Below, in pieces: positions 6,941 to 15,922 of a stretch of 32,636 bases of DNA. Positions within the stretch are counted from its first letter, which is position 1, and every line of letters begins with the position of its first letter. A program made the position numbers and the translations under genes. The stretch comes from VRUB01 sp046758085 (lineage in GTDB: Bacteria; Pseudomonadota; Gammaproteobacteria; Acidiferrobacterales; SPGG2): contig JBHHZP010000025.1 in NCBI GenBank assembly GCA_046758085.1, forward strand, positions 1 to 32,636, given 5' to 3'. The notes below the pieces were generated by a model that saw only the letters and a list, made by a program, of their open reading frames with translations, searched no databases and was not told the origin of the DNA.

Positions 6941-7046
6941 TGCGTCGCCGGTCGCGCGCGGGCGGGCACGATTTTCTGTGTGGACTCGCGCGTTAGCATG
7001 CATCCCTGTGCAGCCGGCCCCGGGGGCTGCTTGTTTTTTCCATTCG

Positions 7047-7568
7047 TTACTTTATCGTTTTCTTTTCGGCTTCCCGGAACCAATACTGGGCCTTTTCCTC
7101 ATCTTTCGGGAAGCCGTACATGCCTCTTTGGTAGGCGTAGGCCAGCACTTTTTGTGCCCTGTGATATCCCTGTTCCGCCGACATCGTGATCCATTTCTTG
7201 GCTTTCTCGTTATTCTGTTCCAGTCCCGGAAAGCCCCTAGCATAGCCGACGCCAATCTTGTACTGCGCCTTAGCATTGCCGCGCTCGGCGGCTCTGCGGT
7301 ACCAGGTCAGAATCTTGGCCTTGTCCTTCTTAACGCCCTGACCTTTCTCATACATGCGACCGACAAGATACTGGGCATCCGCATTCCCGGCTTCGGCCGC
7401 CGGCAACGCCAGCTCCATGGCACGGACATAGTCCTGCGCATTATAGGCGCGCTCGGCTTCCGCAAACGGGATCAGGCTCGCGGACGCATCGCCCGCATCC
7501 ACGGGCACCGCGACAGTGAGCAAAACCACCGCCAGCGCCAAGAATATGTATGCATTCATTCTGCTCAT
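7047..7568 (-). CDS. Exported Sel1-like repeat protein
   Basis: Encodes 173 residues with a signal peptide (MNAYIFLALAVVLLTVAVPV, cleavage near VDAG) and about three Sel1-like repeats: AEAGNADAQYLVGRMYEKGQ, AERGNAKAQYKIGVGYARGF and AEQGYHRAQKVLAYAYQRGM. These alpha-alpha repeats form a solenoid for protein contacts, probably in the periplasm. An alternative start lies at the fourth codon (7559). It sits between rarA and crcB on the same strand but is separated from rarA by a family A repeat. No specific partner can be inferred. Confidence 0.85.
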   Translation of the reverse strand: MSRMNAYIFLALAVVLLTVAVPVDAGDASASLIPFAEAERAYNAQDYVRAMELALPAAEAGNADAQYLVGRMYEKGQGVKKDKAKILTWYRRAAERGNAKAQYKIGVGYARGFPGLEQNNEKAKKWITMSAEQGYHRAQKVLAYAYQRGMYGFPKDEEKAQYWFREAEKKTIK

Positions 7569-7650
7569 CGACTTACCTCAGTAATTGCATGCTACAAAAC
7601 GAATCATAGACCAACCACCTGCAAAGGCGTTCGTATCACAATTTACCGTT

Positions 7651-7871
7651 ATCCCACAAGTCTCGGCGTGAACTCCCGAAAGCCATTAAGTAAGACTGAA
7701 GGTACTTATCGAATGGGCTTCAGTGTAGCGACATGAATCGAGCCTTTGTGTCCGAGACACGCCGTGGATACGTCCCTGTAGGCTCGGTGCCAGCATCTCT
7801 GCTGGCAACGATCTCGGAAACAAACGCTCCATCCATGTATTGGGTTGTGGTCGGGGCTTATTGGGCAGCAG
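7651..7871 (+). repeat. Family A repeat, copy 2 (MITE-like)
   Basis: Begins ATCCCACAAGTCTCGGCGTG, as copy 3 begins GTCCCACAAGTCCCTGCGTG. It continues GAATGGGCTTCAGTGTAGCGACATG and has a core CCGAGACACGCC ... CCAGCATCTCTGCTGGCAACG ... TCTCGGAAACAAACG. It ends CCATGTATTGGGTTGTGG, then GGGCAGCAGTG. It is more diverged than copies 1 and 3, so the outer inverted repeat is imperfect. It fills the gap between rarA and the Sel1-repeat gene. Confidence 0.7.
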
Positions 7872-7881
7872 TGATCACGAT

Positions 7882-9267
7882 TTACCTCTTGTCGGTTTTT
7901 TCCTCCTCTGTGGTCGCCGATGGCGTATCGGTCTTGCGCCGCAATCCGCGCAGGTAAGTCAGCTTCTCCGCAATTTTCTGCTCGAGCCCGCGGGGGACTG
8001 GGCGGTAGTACGTCCGCGACCCCAGGCCCTCGGGAAGATAGCGTTCGCCGGCAGCATAGGCGTCGGGCTCGTCATGCGCATAACGGTAACCCTTACCATG
8101 CCCGAGCTCGCGCATCAGCTTTGTCGGCGCATTGCGCAAATGCATGGGCACCTCGAGTGAGCCCGCCTCGCGTGCATCGCGCAGGGCTTCACCGAATGCG
8201 GCATAAACGGCGTTACTCTTGGCCGCACAGGCCAGATAGACCACCGCCTGGGCAATGGCAAGCTCACCATCGGGGCTGCCGAGCCGCTCGAACGTCTCCC
8301 ACGCATCCAATGCAATGCGAAGCGCTCTGGGATCAGCGTTGCCGACATCTTCGCTCGCCATGCGCACCACGCGCCGCGCGATATACAACGGGTCGCAACC
8401 ACCATCGAGCATGCGCGCGAACCAGTACAACGCCGCGTCAGGATCCGATCCGCGTACCGACTTGTGCAGGGCCGAGATCTGGTCGTAGAAGGCATCACCG
8501 TGCTTGTCGAAACGCCGGACGGTCCCGCTGATGATCTCATCCACCAGGGCCTCGCTCACGACCTCGTGGTCGGCTTCGGGTTGCGCCAGGTCGGCGGCAA
8601 TCTCGAGCCAGTTCAGCGCGCGTCGCGCATCACCGTCGGCCGCTTGCGCCAACCGCTCGCGCGACGCCTCGGACACCAGCAGGTTGCGCGCGCCCAGGCC
8701 AGCTTCCTTGTCCGTGAGCGCACGATCGATCACCCTGCGGATCTCGGCACTTTGCAACGGCTTGAGCACATAGACCCGCAACCGCGAGAGCAGCGCGTTG
8801 TTGAGCTCGAATGAGGGATTCTCCGTGGTGGCCCCGATAAACGTGAGCGTCCCGTCTTCCACATAGGGCAGAAACCCGTCCTGCTGCGCCTTGTTGAAGC
8901 GGTGCACCTCATCCACGAACAAGACCGTAGGGCGCCCGTCGGAGCGCGCCTGCAACGCCGTGTCCACGGCAGCACGAATGTCCTTCACCCCGGCGAACAC
9001 CGCCGAGATTCCGATGAAATAGGCGCTGCTGCGCGCGGCAATCAGCCGCGCCAGCGTGGTCTTGCCGGTGCCGGGTGGTCCCCAGAAGATCATCGAGTGC
9101 AACACGTTGTCCTCGATCGCCTGGCGTAGGGGTTTGCCGGCAGCAAGCACATGCGACTGGCCGAAAAAGTCTTCGAGCCGTTGCGGGCGCAATCGAGCCG
9201 CCAGCGGCTGCCAGGCTCGGGGCTCCCCTTGCGAAAACAAATCCTGGACAGCAGTGCCTTTCACCAT
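7882..9267 (-). CDS. rarA: Replication-associated recombination protein A (MgsA/RarA AAA+ ATPase)
   Basis: Encodes a 461-residue clamp-loader-like AAA+ ATPase that acts at stalled forks with single-strand binding protein. Visible motifs are PLAARLRPQRLEDFFGQSHV (family N-terminus), Walker A GPPGTGKTT (63-71), Walker B VLFVDEVHRFNKAQQDGF (DEVH 119-122), sensor 1 FIGATTENPSFELNNALLSR, and the C-terminal tetramerisation region with GGCDPLYIARRVVRMASEDV and AVYLACAAKSNAVYAA. The length is normal. It follows lolA in the conserved ftsK-lolA-rarA order with a 48-nt gap. Confidence 0.97.
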   Translation of the reverse strand: MVKGTAVQDLFSQGEPRAWQPLAARLRPQRLEDFFGQSHVLAAGKPLRQAIEDNVLHSMIFWGPPGTGKTTLARLIAARSSAYFIGISAVFAGVKDIRAAVDTALQARSDGRPTVLFVDEVHRFNKAQQDGFLPYVEDGTLTFIGATTENPSFELNNALLSRLRVYVLKPLQSAEIRRVIDRALTDKEAGLGARNLLVSEASRERLAQAADGDARRALNWLEIAADLAQPEADHEVVSEALVDEIISGTVRRFDKHGDAFYDQISALHKSVRGSDPDAALYWFARMLDGGCDPLYIARRVVRMASEDVGNADPRALRIALDAWETFERLGSPDGELAIAQAVVYLACAAKSNAVYAAFGEALRDAREAGSLEVPMHLRNAPTKLMRELGHGKGYRYAHDEPDAYAAGERYLPEGLGSRTYYRPVPRGLEQKIAEKLTYLRGLRRKTDTPSATTEEEKTDKR

Positions 9268-9315
9268 AGCGGCCTCTGGTCGATCGGTCTACACAGGGCG
9301 GCGCCAGGCACCACG

Positions 9316-9978
9316 CTATCGCCGGCGCGGCACGCGTTCACGCACAACGTCCACCCCCGGGGGCGGCTTGAACACAAACTTGGCAGAACCGATCTTGGTG
9401 TTCTCTCGAGAATCACGCAGCACCACCCGCGTCATGTGACCGAAGCCGTCGATCATCTCCAGCACGCGGATCTTGCCTTTCTCGAAACCCACGCGAATAT
9501 CTTCAAAACCGCCGTCGTCGGTCCTCGGAGTCAACTGCGTCCATTGCAGCTTGCCCTGTGTCCCAAGGCTCTTGACCACAAAATCCCTATCAAGCTCACC
9601 GCGGCCAGCCAACAGCATAGCCGGCGTCGCTCCCAGGCCGCCTGCAAGCTGGCGCACTGTCACCTGCTGCAGCTCCACGTCATACACCCAGATCTTTTCA
9701 CCATCCCCGACAATATGCTGCGCGAACGGCACATCGTAATCCCAGCGAAACTTATTGGGACGCTGTATCCACATGGTCCCTGAGGACTCCTGCAAGATGT
9801 TCAACGAATCGTCCAGCACGACTTGACTGAACTTTGCGGTATAGCTCTTCACGTCTGTGAAAAAGCGCTGCAAGTTACTGGTGTCGCCGCTGCGTGCGGT
9901 TGCGGCGTAAACGGAGACGGCTCCGAGCAACATGAGCACGGGGATTATGAAAATGCGCTTGGCCATCAGGGAGTTCAA
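9316..9978 (-). CDS. lolA: Outer-membrane lipoprotein carrier protein LolA
   Basis: Periplasmic chaperone that takes lipoproteins released by LolCDE and hands them to LolB at the outer membrane. It is 220 residues from the ATG at 9978 or 216 from 9966. The signal peptide is MAKRIFIIPVLMLLGAVSVY followed by AATA. Family features are LQRFFTDVKSYTAKFSQVVL, SSGTMWIQRPNKFRWDYD (the Arg/Trp strand typical of LolA), GEKIWVYDVELQQVTVRQL and a C-terminal FVFKPPPGVDVV. It lies between ftsK and rarA as in many gammaproteobacteria, 52 nt after ftsK. Confidence 0.96.
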   Translation of the reverse strand: MNSLMAKRIFIIPVLMLLGAVSVYAATARSGDTSNLQRFFTDVKSYTAKFSQVVLDDSLNILQESSGTMWIQRPNKFRWDYDVPFAQHIVGDGEKIWVYDVELQQVTVRQLAGGLGATPAMLLAGRGELDRDFVVKSLGTQGKLQWTQLTPRTDDGGFEDIRVGFEKGKIRVLEMIDGFGHMTRVVLRDSRENTKIGSAKFVFKPPPGVDVVRERVPRRR

Positions 9979-10030
9979 GCTCCAGTCGCGGTCACCGAGC
10001 GATATGATACCAGCTCCGGGCGCTTCGGGC

Positions 10031-12331
10031 TCAGAGCTGTGGTGGCGGCGGAGCTAGCACCTCGCGGCTGCCGTTGGGCTGCAGCGGACCGACGATACCG
10101 GCGCGCTCCATCTGCTCGATCAGACGTGCGGCACGATTGTAGCCGATGCGTAAACGCCGCTGCACGCCGGAGATTGAAGCGCGGCGGCTCTCCGTGACGA
10201 GACGCAGCGCCTCATCGTAAAGCGGATCATCGACGTCGTCTGCTGCCTCCGAAAACCCATCGCCGTCTTCGCCGTTGCCACCGTGGCCACCGTGGCCGCG
10301 CAAGATATTTTCATCGTACACCGGTGTTGCGGCTTTTTTCAGAAAGCGAGCGACTTTGTGCACCTCCTGGTCTGACACGAAGGCCCCATGCACGCGCGTC
10401 GGCAAACCCAGGCCTGGCTGCAGAAACAACATGTCGCCCTGCCCCAGGAGCTGCTCCGCCCCCATCTGGTCCAGCACCGTGCGCGAATCCACGCGCGATG
10501 CCATCTGGAATGCAATGCGGGTGGGAACGTTTGCCTTGATCAGACCGGTGATCACATCGACCGACGGACGCTGCGTGGCCAGTATGAGATGGATTCCAGC
10601 GGCACGGGCCCGTTGTGCCAGCCGCACTACGAGGTCTTCCACCTTCTTTCCTACGACCATCATCAGGTCTGCGAGTTCATCCACCAGGAGCACGACGTAG
10701 GGCAGCGTTGTCAGCGCTGCGGCCTCATCCTCGGGCGCGGCCAGAGGATCGAGGATGGGCATACCGCCATCTTGCGCATCCGTCACCTTGCGGTTGTAGC
10801 CCGCGATGTTACGCACGCCGAGCGCGGCCATCAGCCGATAGCGCCGCTCCATCTCTGTCAGACCCCAGCGCAAGGCGTTCGCGGCCTGCTTCATGTCCGT
10901 CACCACCGGCGTCAACAGATGCGGAATCCCTTCGTATATCGCCAACTCCAGCATCTTCGGATCGATCATGATAAATCGCACATGCTCCGGCGGGCACTTG
11001 TACAGCAGGCTCAGGATTAGCGAGTTCAGACACACGGATTTGCCCGAGCCCGTCGTTCCGGCAATCAGCAAGTGCGGCATGCGGCTCAAGTCCACCACCA
11101 CTGGGTTGCCGCTGATGTCTTTGCCCAGGCACAGGGCCAAGGAAGAGGCGTCGCGGTCGTAGGCCTCGGAGGACAGCACCTCGCTCAGGCGCACGGTCTC
11201 ACGTATCTCGTTCGGCACCTCGATGCCCACCGTGGTCTTGCCGGGGATATTCTCCACCACACGCAAGCTGACAACCGAAAGCGAGCGAGCCAGATCGCGC
11301 GCAAGGTTCGCGATCTGCGCCGCCTTCACCCCCGGTGCGGGCTCGACTTCGAAACGTGTGATCACGGGCCCCGGGTGCACTTCGACCACCGTTATCTGCA
11401 CATTGAAATCGAGCAGCTTTTTTTCCAGCAGCCGCGACATCGTCTCAAGCGACTGCTTCGAAAATTGTGGCGGTCTTTTTGCGTCTGGGGCATCGAGCAA
11501 CGATAAAGGCGGTACCTCGGATCCGGCCGGGATCTCAAACAGCGGCACCTGTTTTTCACGCGCCGCGCGGGTACTGATCTCCATACGCTCCATCACGGGC
11601 TCGATGCGAGGCGCCGGGTGCTCACTCAGCACCTTTTTCTCCTCGGCTACGGTGATCTGGCGTTTGCGCTTGGCGCGCATGCCCACGACTCGATCCACGA
11701 TCATCGAAATAAGGCGCGAAACCAAGCCGAACGCTCGGAAGGCGAGCGCGCCCACTATATCCATCAACCGTAACCACGATAGCCCGGTGAACAACGTCAC
11801 GCCGGACAAAAACAGCGCCAGCAGAAATATCGTGGCACCGACAAAGCTGAAGGCCGCCAGCAGCGCGGCCGCCACGATGTCCCCGATCCACCCACCACTG
11901 CCGAACGGCACGCTGGCGCTGGTGTGAGCAAAATGCAGGCTCGCAATCCCGCAGCCCCCGAGTAACGTCAACACGAAGCCGCCGGTCACAATTGCCTTGT
12001 GAGTGATATCGGGCGGCGCCGGATTACGGCGATTGAGAAACACCCGCAGACCGGCAAATCCGATCATGAGCGGGAAAAGATAGGCAGCATAACCGAAGAT
12101 GTTGAGTAGTAGATCCGCGATCCAGGCACCTGCGCGCCCGCCCGCGTTAACGACCTGGGTCGTCGCACCGCTGTGCGACCACGAGGGGTCAGACGGATGA
12201 AAAGTCCACAACGCAATCACCAGGTAAAGGGCGATGGCGCCGAAAACGTAGAGGCCCACCTCCCTCAGGAGGCGCATGAGACGCGGTGTTAAAGGCGGTC
12301 TATCAGATTTTTTCCAGGTTGCCTGGCGCAC
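10031..12331 (-). CDS. ftsK: DNA translocase FtsK
   Basis: Encodes 766 residues. The N-terminal 200 residues hold four to five transmembrane helices that anchor it at the septum. After a short linker (about residues 210-270) comes the motor: the alpha/beta region with KQSLETMSRLLEKKLLDFNV, Walker A GTTGSGKS (about 424-431) in HLLIAGTTGSGKSVCLN, RFIMIDPKMLELAIYEGIPH, Walker B VVLLVDELADLMMV, and LILATQRPSVDVITGLIKAN. The C-terminal gamma winged helix (DPLYDEALRLVTESRRASIS to MERAGIVGP) recognises KOPS and contacts XerD. The linker is far shorter than the roughly 600 residues in E. coli. The GTG start at 12331 is preceded by AGAAGGAAG. Confidence 0.98.
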   Translation of the reverse strand: MRQATWKKSDRPPLTPRLMRLLREVGLYVFGAIALYLVIALWTFHPSDPSWSHSGATTQVVNAGGRAGAWIADLLLNIFGYAAYLFPLMIGFAGLRVFLNRRNPAPPDITHKAIVTGGFVLTLLGGCGIASLHFAHTSASVPFGSGGWIGDIVAAALLAAFSFVGATIFLLALFLSGVTLFTGLSWLRLMDIVGALAFRAFGLVSRLISMIVDRVVGMRAKRKRQITVAEEKKVLSEHPAPRIEPVMERMEISTRAAREKQVPLFEIPAGSEVPPLSLLDAPDAKRPPQFSKQSLETMSRLLEKKLLDFNVQITVVEVHPGPVITRFEVEPAPGVKAAQIANLARDLARSLSVVSLRVVENIPGKTTVGIEVPNEIRETVRLSEVLSSEAYDRDASSLALCLGKDISGNPVVVDLSRMPHLLIAGTTGSGKSVCLNSLILSLLYKCPPEHVRFIMIDPKMLELAIYEGIPHLLTPVVTDMKQAANALRWGLTEMERRYRLMAALGVRNIAGYNRKVTDAQDGGMPILDPLAAPEDEAAALTTLPYVVLLVDELADLMMVVGKKVEDLVVRLAQRARAAGIHLILATQRPSVDVITGLIKANVPTRIAFQMASRVDSRTVLDQMGAEQLLGQGDMLFLQPGLGLPTRVHGAFVSDQEVHKVARFLKKAATPVYDENILRGHGGHGGNGEDGDGFSEAADDVDDPLYDEALRLVTESRRASISGVQRRLRIGYNRAARLIEQMERAGIVGPLQPNGSREVLAPPPPQL

Positions 12332-12402
12332 AAACTTCCTTCTGGCGGCACGAGCTCGGGGCTGATTCTCCCCTTTTGCGTTGGATAATCCAAGGGCCGC
12401 AA

Positions 12403-13467
12403 TTATGCAAGGGCTTCGGCCACAGCAGGATAGACGATTTCGCCCTGTGCAATATTGATCGCCTTGCGTATAACCGGGTCACCCAACCCTTCCGCGGACG
12501 CAAGGCGCAACACGAAGGGCAGCAAGGCACTGGACAATGCTTGTGAGCTGGTGCGCGGGACGGCCCCGGGCATGTTGGTGACGCCGAAATGGATGATCTC
12601 GTCATGGGTATAGATAGGATCGCCGTAATCGGTGGCGTGAATGGTTTCGACACAGCCGCCCTGGTCCACCGAAACGTCCACGATAGCGCTACCTGGCTTC
12701 ATCTGGGCAACCATGTCCGCACTGACCACTTTCGGCGTACGCGCGCCCGCGATCAACACGGCTCCGACCAGCAGGTCGGCATCGTAGACCGCTTCCGCGA
12801 TCAATGGCTTGTACGCGGGCTGCGCGGTCACGTTGGGGCCAAACCCATGCACGCGCGCAAGGCTCTCGCGGCTGCGCGCGAACACACTCACCCGCGCTCC
12901 CAACGCGGCCGCTGCGGCCACCGCGTGGCGCCCGACATTGCCGGCACCGAGAACCACCACGTGCCCGCGCTCGGTGGCGGGAATTCCACCAAGCAGCACG
13001 CCGCGACCACCCTGTGGAGTATGCAGCAGTGTAGCCCCGATGTGCACCGCCAAACGCCCGGCGATCTCGCTCATTGGGGCCAGCACCGGCAGCTTACCGT
13101 CCACCTCAACGGTCTCAAAGGCGACGGCTGTGAGTCCTTTTTCCTGCAGCACCAGCGCAAGATCCGGGTTGGTGGCAAGATGCAGAAAACAGAACAGGAT
13201 GTGATCGTTGCGCAGCAGCCCATACTCGGCGGCGACTGGCTCCTTCACCTTGAGCAGCAATTGCGTCTCGGCATAGACATCGACTGTGTCCTCGGCTACC
13301 TTTACGCCCACATTGCGGTAATCGAGATCCGGATAACCGCTGGCAACACCTGCCCCTGCCTGCAGATAAACCTCGTGCCCATGCTTGACCAGCTCGGCCG
13401 CCGCCGGCGGCACCAGGGCGACGCGCCCCTCGTTGGACTTGATTTCTTTCGGAATGCCGATGTGCAC
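12403..13467 (-). CDS. ald: Alanine dehydrogenase
   Basis: NAD-dependent conversion of L-alanine to pyruvate and ammonium, or the reverse. It is 354 residues from the GTG at 13467, which follows AAAGGAGAG at ideal spacing; an in-frame start at 13506 has no such signal. Catalytic positions known from the family appear at the same or nearly the same numbers: Arg15, Lys75 (LLKVKEP), His96 (FLHLATN) and Asp268 (VSVDQGG). The NAD-binding loop is GAGNVG (174-179). It lies upstream of ftsK with a 71-nt gap and is divergent from trxB, the position where E. coli has lrp. Confidence 0.96.
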   Translation of the reverse strand: MHIGIPKEIKSNEGRVALVPPAAAELVKHGHEVYLQAGAGVASGYPDLDYRNVGVKVAEDTVDVYAETQLLLKVKEPVAAEYGLLRNDHILFCFLHLATNPDLALVLQEKGLTAVAFETVEVDGKLPVLAPMSEIAGRLAVHIGATLLHTPQGGRGVLLGGIPATERGHVVVLGAGNVGRHAVAAAAALGARVSVFARSRESLARVHGFGPNVTAQPAYKPLIAEAVYDADLLVGAVLIAGARTPKVVSADMVAQMKPGSAIVDVSVDQGGCVETIHATDYGDPIYTHDEIIHFGVTNMPGAVPRTSSQALSSALLPFVLRLASAEGLGDPVIRKAINIAQGEIVYPAVAEALA

Positions 13468-13522
13468 GCGCTCTCCTTTACGATTGTCAAGACAATAGCG
13501 TACCATACCGCGGGCTGCTCAC

Positions 13523-13704
13523 TAGCCCGCGTTTCTCGCCGGGTATCGTCGCGAGGGCGTGGAGATGGCCGTGGCTACAAGGCGTGCGAGAGAAAATGCG
13601 CGGAAGCGTAGTGTGCACTACGTTGAGCACATTTTCCGAGCACAACGCCGTAGACACGGACAGATACGCGGTCGCAGTAGATAGCTGGTGAGAAACACGG
13701 GCTA
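13523..13704. mobile_element. 182-bp MITE-like hairpin element
   Basis: TAGCCCGCGTTTCTCGCC at 13523-13540 is repeated in inverted form at 13687-13704 (GGTGAGAAACACGGGCTA), 16 of 18 positions matching, and both ends carry TA. The interior is also largely self-complementary: CGTAGTG and CACTACG flank a 2-nt centre near 13612, then GAAAATG/CATTTTC and GGCGT/ACGCC follow outward. The whole element could fold as one long hairpin. It has no coding capacity. It lies between the divergent starts of ald and trxB, so it could carry or disrupt promoter sequence. TA ends recall elements moved by IS630/Tc1-mariner-type transposases, which is inference. Confidence 0.75.
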
Positions 13705-13794
13705 AACCACCCGTGCCTGCCATGCGTCTACCAGGACGCCGCAGCGAGCAGCTCGTGGACTTGTGTTTTCTCCCTCACACGGAGTAGATCAACC

Positions 13795-14754
13795 ATGGCA
13801 GAGGCAAGACACTGTCGGGTTCTCATTTTGGGTTCGGGACCGGCCGGTTACACCGCGGCCATCTATGCCGCGCGCGCGAACCTCAAGCCCGTCCTGATCA
13901 CTGGCGTCGAGCAAGGCGGCCAGCTGATGACGACTACGGACGTCGACAACTGGCCCGGTGATGTCGAGGGCCTGCAGGGGCCCGATCTCATGGATCGCAT
14001 GCGGCGCCACGCCGAACGCTTCGACACGGACATCGTGCTCGATCACATCAACAAGGCGGAGCTCGGAGAAAGACCGCTGCGTCTCACCGGTGATGCCGGT
14101 GTTTACACCTGCGACGCACTGATCATCGCCACCGGCGCGAAGGCACGATACCTCGGTCTTCCGTCCGAAGAAGCCTACAAGGGTAAGGGTGTGTCCGCCT
14201 GCGCCACCTGCGACGGCTTCTTTTTCAAGGGCCAGAATGTCGCCGTTATCGGCGGCGGCAACACGGCGGTGGAAGAAGCGCTGTATCTCTCCAACCTCGC
14301 TGAGCAAGTCACGCTGGTACATCGCCGCCGGGAGTTCCGCGCCGATGCCATCCTGGTCGACCATCTCATGGAACGCACCGATGACGGCGGTAACATCAGG
14401 CTCGCGCTCGACTACGTGGCCGATGAGGTACTGGGTGACGGAAACGGGGTCATCGGGCTGCGCATCAAGAATGTGAAGGACGGTTCCGCTAAGGAGCTGG
14501 ATGTGCAGGGCGTGTTTATCGCCATCGGCCACACCCCCAACACCGAGCTTTTCGCCGGGCAACTCGAGATGAAAAACGGCTACATTGTGGCCAACGCCGG
14601 CTGCGAGGGTGATGCGACGGCCACGAGCGTGCCCGGTGTGTTCGCGGCGGGCGACGTGCAGGACCACGTCTACCGCCAGGCGGTCACCTCGGCCGGCAGC
14701 GGCTGCATGGCCGCGCTCGACGCGGATCGCTACCTGAAGGAGCGCAGATCGTAA
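13795..14754 (+). CDS. trxB: Thioredoxin-disulfide reductase
   Basis: Encodes a 319-residue cytosolic FAD/NADPH flavoenzyme that reduces thioredoxin. Motifs are FAD-binding GSGPAGYTAAIYAARA (13-28), the redox-active CATC at 136-139 in SACATCDGFFFKGQ, NADPH-binding GGGNTAVEEALYL (153-165), and the C-terminal FAD motif PGVFAAGDVQDHVYRQAVTS. The length matches the low-molecular-weight bacterial enzyme. GGAG lies 10 nt upstream of the ATG. Divergent from ald across the MITE-like element. Confidence 0.98.
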   Translation: MAEARHCRVLILGSGPAGYTAAIYAARANLKPVLITGVEQGGQLMTTTDVDNWPGDVEGLQGPDLMDRMRRHAERFDTDIVLDHINKAELGERPLRLTGDAGVYTCDALIIATGAKARYLGLPSEEAYKGKGVSACATCDGFFFKGQNVAVIGGGNTAVEEALYLSNLAEQVTLVHRRREFRADAILVDHLMERTDDGGNIRLALDYVADEVLGDGNGVIGLRIKNVKDGSAKELDVQGVFIAIGHTPNTELFAGQLEMKNGYIVANAGCEGDATATSVPGVFAAGDVQDHVYRQAVTSAGSGCMAALDADRYLKERRS

Positions 14755-14829
14755 CCGCCCCCCGGATAACGGCGATAATCTAGTCCCGGGCTGCGCCGCT
14801 GGGCCGTGCGGTGGAATCCCGTGACTCGC

Positions 14830-15046
14830 CCGAATGTTTCACCGCTGAGCACGAAGCGCACGACTCCAGGGACGGACGACGACTACAGGGATGTAGGACG
14901 ACTGCAGGGATGCAGAAGGTAGAGCAACGCAGGAAGCAGTTGCCGTGGTAGGACCGCGTCGGGAACAGCGGTCGAGGACGACTACAGGGATGCAGTCGTC
15001 TGCGATCTTTGCGCTCTGTGGTGTGAGTTCATGCAATATTAGCGCT
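14830..15046 (+). repeat. Family B repeat, copy 1
   Basis: Starts CCGAATGTTTCACCGCTGAGC and ends TGCGATCTTTGCGCTCTGTG, GTGTGAGTTCATGCAATATTAGCGCT. The two ends are imperfect inverted repeats of one another. The middle holds three copies of ACGACTACAGGGATGTAG-like sequence and the block GTAGAGCAACGCAGGAAGCAGTTGCCG, the last also found in the copy at 27077. It fills the trxB-smr gap and stops about 20 nt before the Smr start codon. Confidence 0.7.
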
Positions 15047-15068
15047 AATTGCCCAGCCTGGATGTGCC

Positions 15069-15611
15069 ATGGCAAATCGAAACGACGACCACGACCCGAA
15101 TCGCCGCGCGTTCCGCGACGCAATCGGTAATGTGCAACGGCTAAAGCAAGACCGTGTGGCGCCTTTTCGCGCCCGGCGCAAGCCCATTCCCGAGCAGGGC
15201 CAACGCGATGCCGAGGAGGTAATGCACAGCCTGCTCTCAGGCGCCTACGACCACTCCCTGGTGGAAACCGGAGAGGAACTGCTTTATGTGCGCCCGGGCC
15301 TAGGCCCCAGTGCCTCGCGCAAGCTGCGCCGCGGGCAGTACGCGATTGAGGCTGAGCTCGATCTACACGGCAAGCGCGTGCCCGAGGCACATGCGCTGAT
15401 TAACGATTTCCTGCGCACGACCCGCCTGGAAGGCAAACGATGCGTGAAGATTATCCACGGAAAAGGTTTAAGTTCCGACGCTAAGCTGCCGGTTTTAAAA
15501 TCAAAAGTTGATTCGTGGCTGCGCCGCAAAGGTGAGGTGCTGGCGTATTGCTCCGCGCGCCCCAACGACGGCGGCACCGGTGCCGTCTATGTCCTGCTCA
15601 AACGCAAGTAA
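15069..15611 (+). CDS. Smr-domain protein (SmrB/YfcN-like)
   Basis: Encodes 180 residues. The C-terminal Smr domain shows DLHG (98-101, within AELDLHGKRVPEAHAL), HGKG (130-133, VKIIHGKGLSSD) and GGTGAVYVLLKRK at the end. The N-terminal basic region (RLKQDRVAPFRARRKP) matches the extension of the SmrA/SmrB group. Smr domains are nucleases; E. coli SmrB cleaves mRNA at collided ribosomes, and the N-terminal extension plus DLHG/HGKG here agree with that group. I leave the symbol empty because SmrA and SmrB are hard to separate by eye. The 5' leader is almost entirely repeat sequence. Confidence 0.9.
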   Translation: MANRNDDHDPNRRAFRDAIGNVQRLKQDRVAPFRARRKPIPEQGQRDAEEVMHSLLSGAYDHSLVETGEELLYVRPGLGPSASRKLRRGQYAIEAELDLHGKRVPEAHALINDFLRTTRLEGKRCVKIIHGKGLSSDAKLPVLKSKVDSWLRRKGEVLAYCSARPNDGGTGAVYVLLKRK

Positions 15612-15866
15612 CCCCTCTCGCTTGCGTTAGCCCCGGGTCTACACAACCGGCCATGCCTGTGCGGCTGGACTGGCTCTTGTCACTGCATAATCTCCGAGCA
15701 CAATCCAAACCGTGGGGTATTCAAGCCGCACCAAAAAAATACGCTTGGCATTTGCACCGCAGGCCATTTGACAGACACCCTCACGCTTTCCGGGTTTTGA
15801 GGAGGCCAGGGCGAGATTTGTGGACAGCAACGGGTAGAACTTGATTTCCGCACGTGCCTGGCGTAG
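15612..15866. other. Intergenic region before the toxin-antitoxin pair
   Basis: A minus-strand open frame (15639-15896, 85 codons) contains fairly protein-like stretches such as AKRIFLVRLEYPTVWIVLGD, but has no ribosome binding site I can support, overlaps the antitoxin operator and matches no family I know. It could be the relic of a gene. Nothing else is supported here. Confidence 0.3.
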
Positions 15867-15897
15867 ATTAATGTCAATGACATTAATTGACATCAAT
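15867..15897 (+). promoter_or_regulatory. Operator-like palindromes of the toxin-antitoxin operon
   Basis: A perfect palindrome with 10-bp arms and a 1-nt centre spans 15867-15887 (ATTAATGTCA / TGACATTAAT). A second one, ATTGA-CA-TCAAT, spans 15886-15897. Ribbon-helix-helix antitoxins bind such inverted repeats to repress their own promoter. The location 26-56 nt ahead of the antitoxin ATG fits autoregulation. Confidence 0.65.
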
Positions 15898-15922
15898 CGA
15901 CATTACACAGGATGCGCGCGCT

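Noticed and set aside
7010..7040. Hairpin GCAGCC..GGCTGC followed by TTGTTTTTT, terminator-like on the plus strand
   Set aside because: All neighbouring genes are on the minus strand, on which no T-run follows the hairpin. Without a plus-strand transcript I do not call it.
6941..7046. Possible fluoride riboswitch ahead of crcB
   Set aside because: The leader lacks the conserved GGNGATG and pseudoknot segments of the crcB motif as far as I can see.
13789..14667. Long minus-strand frame opposite trxB
   Set aside because: Shadow of trxB; the plus-strand frame carries all the FAD, NADPH and CATC motifs.
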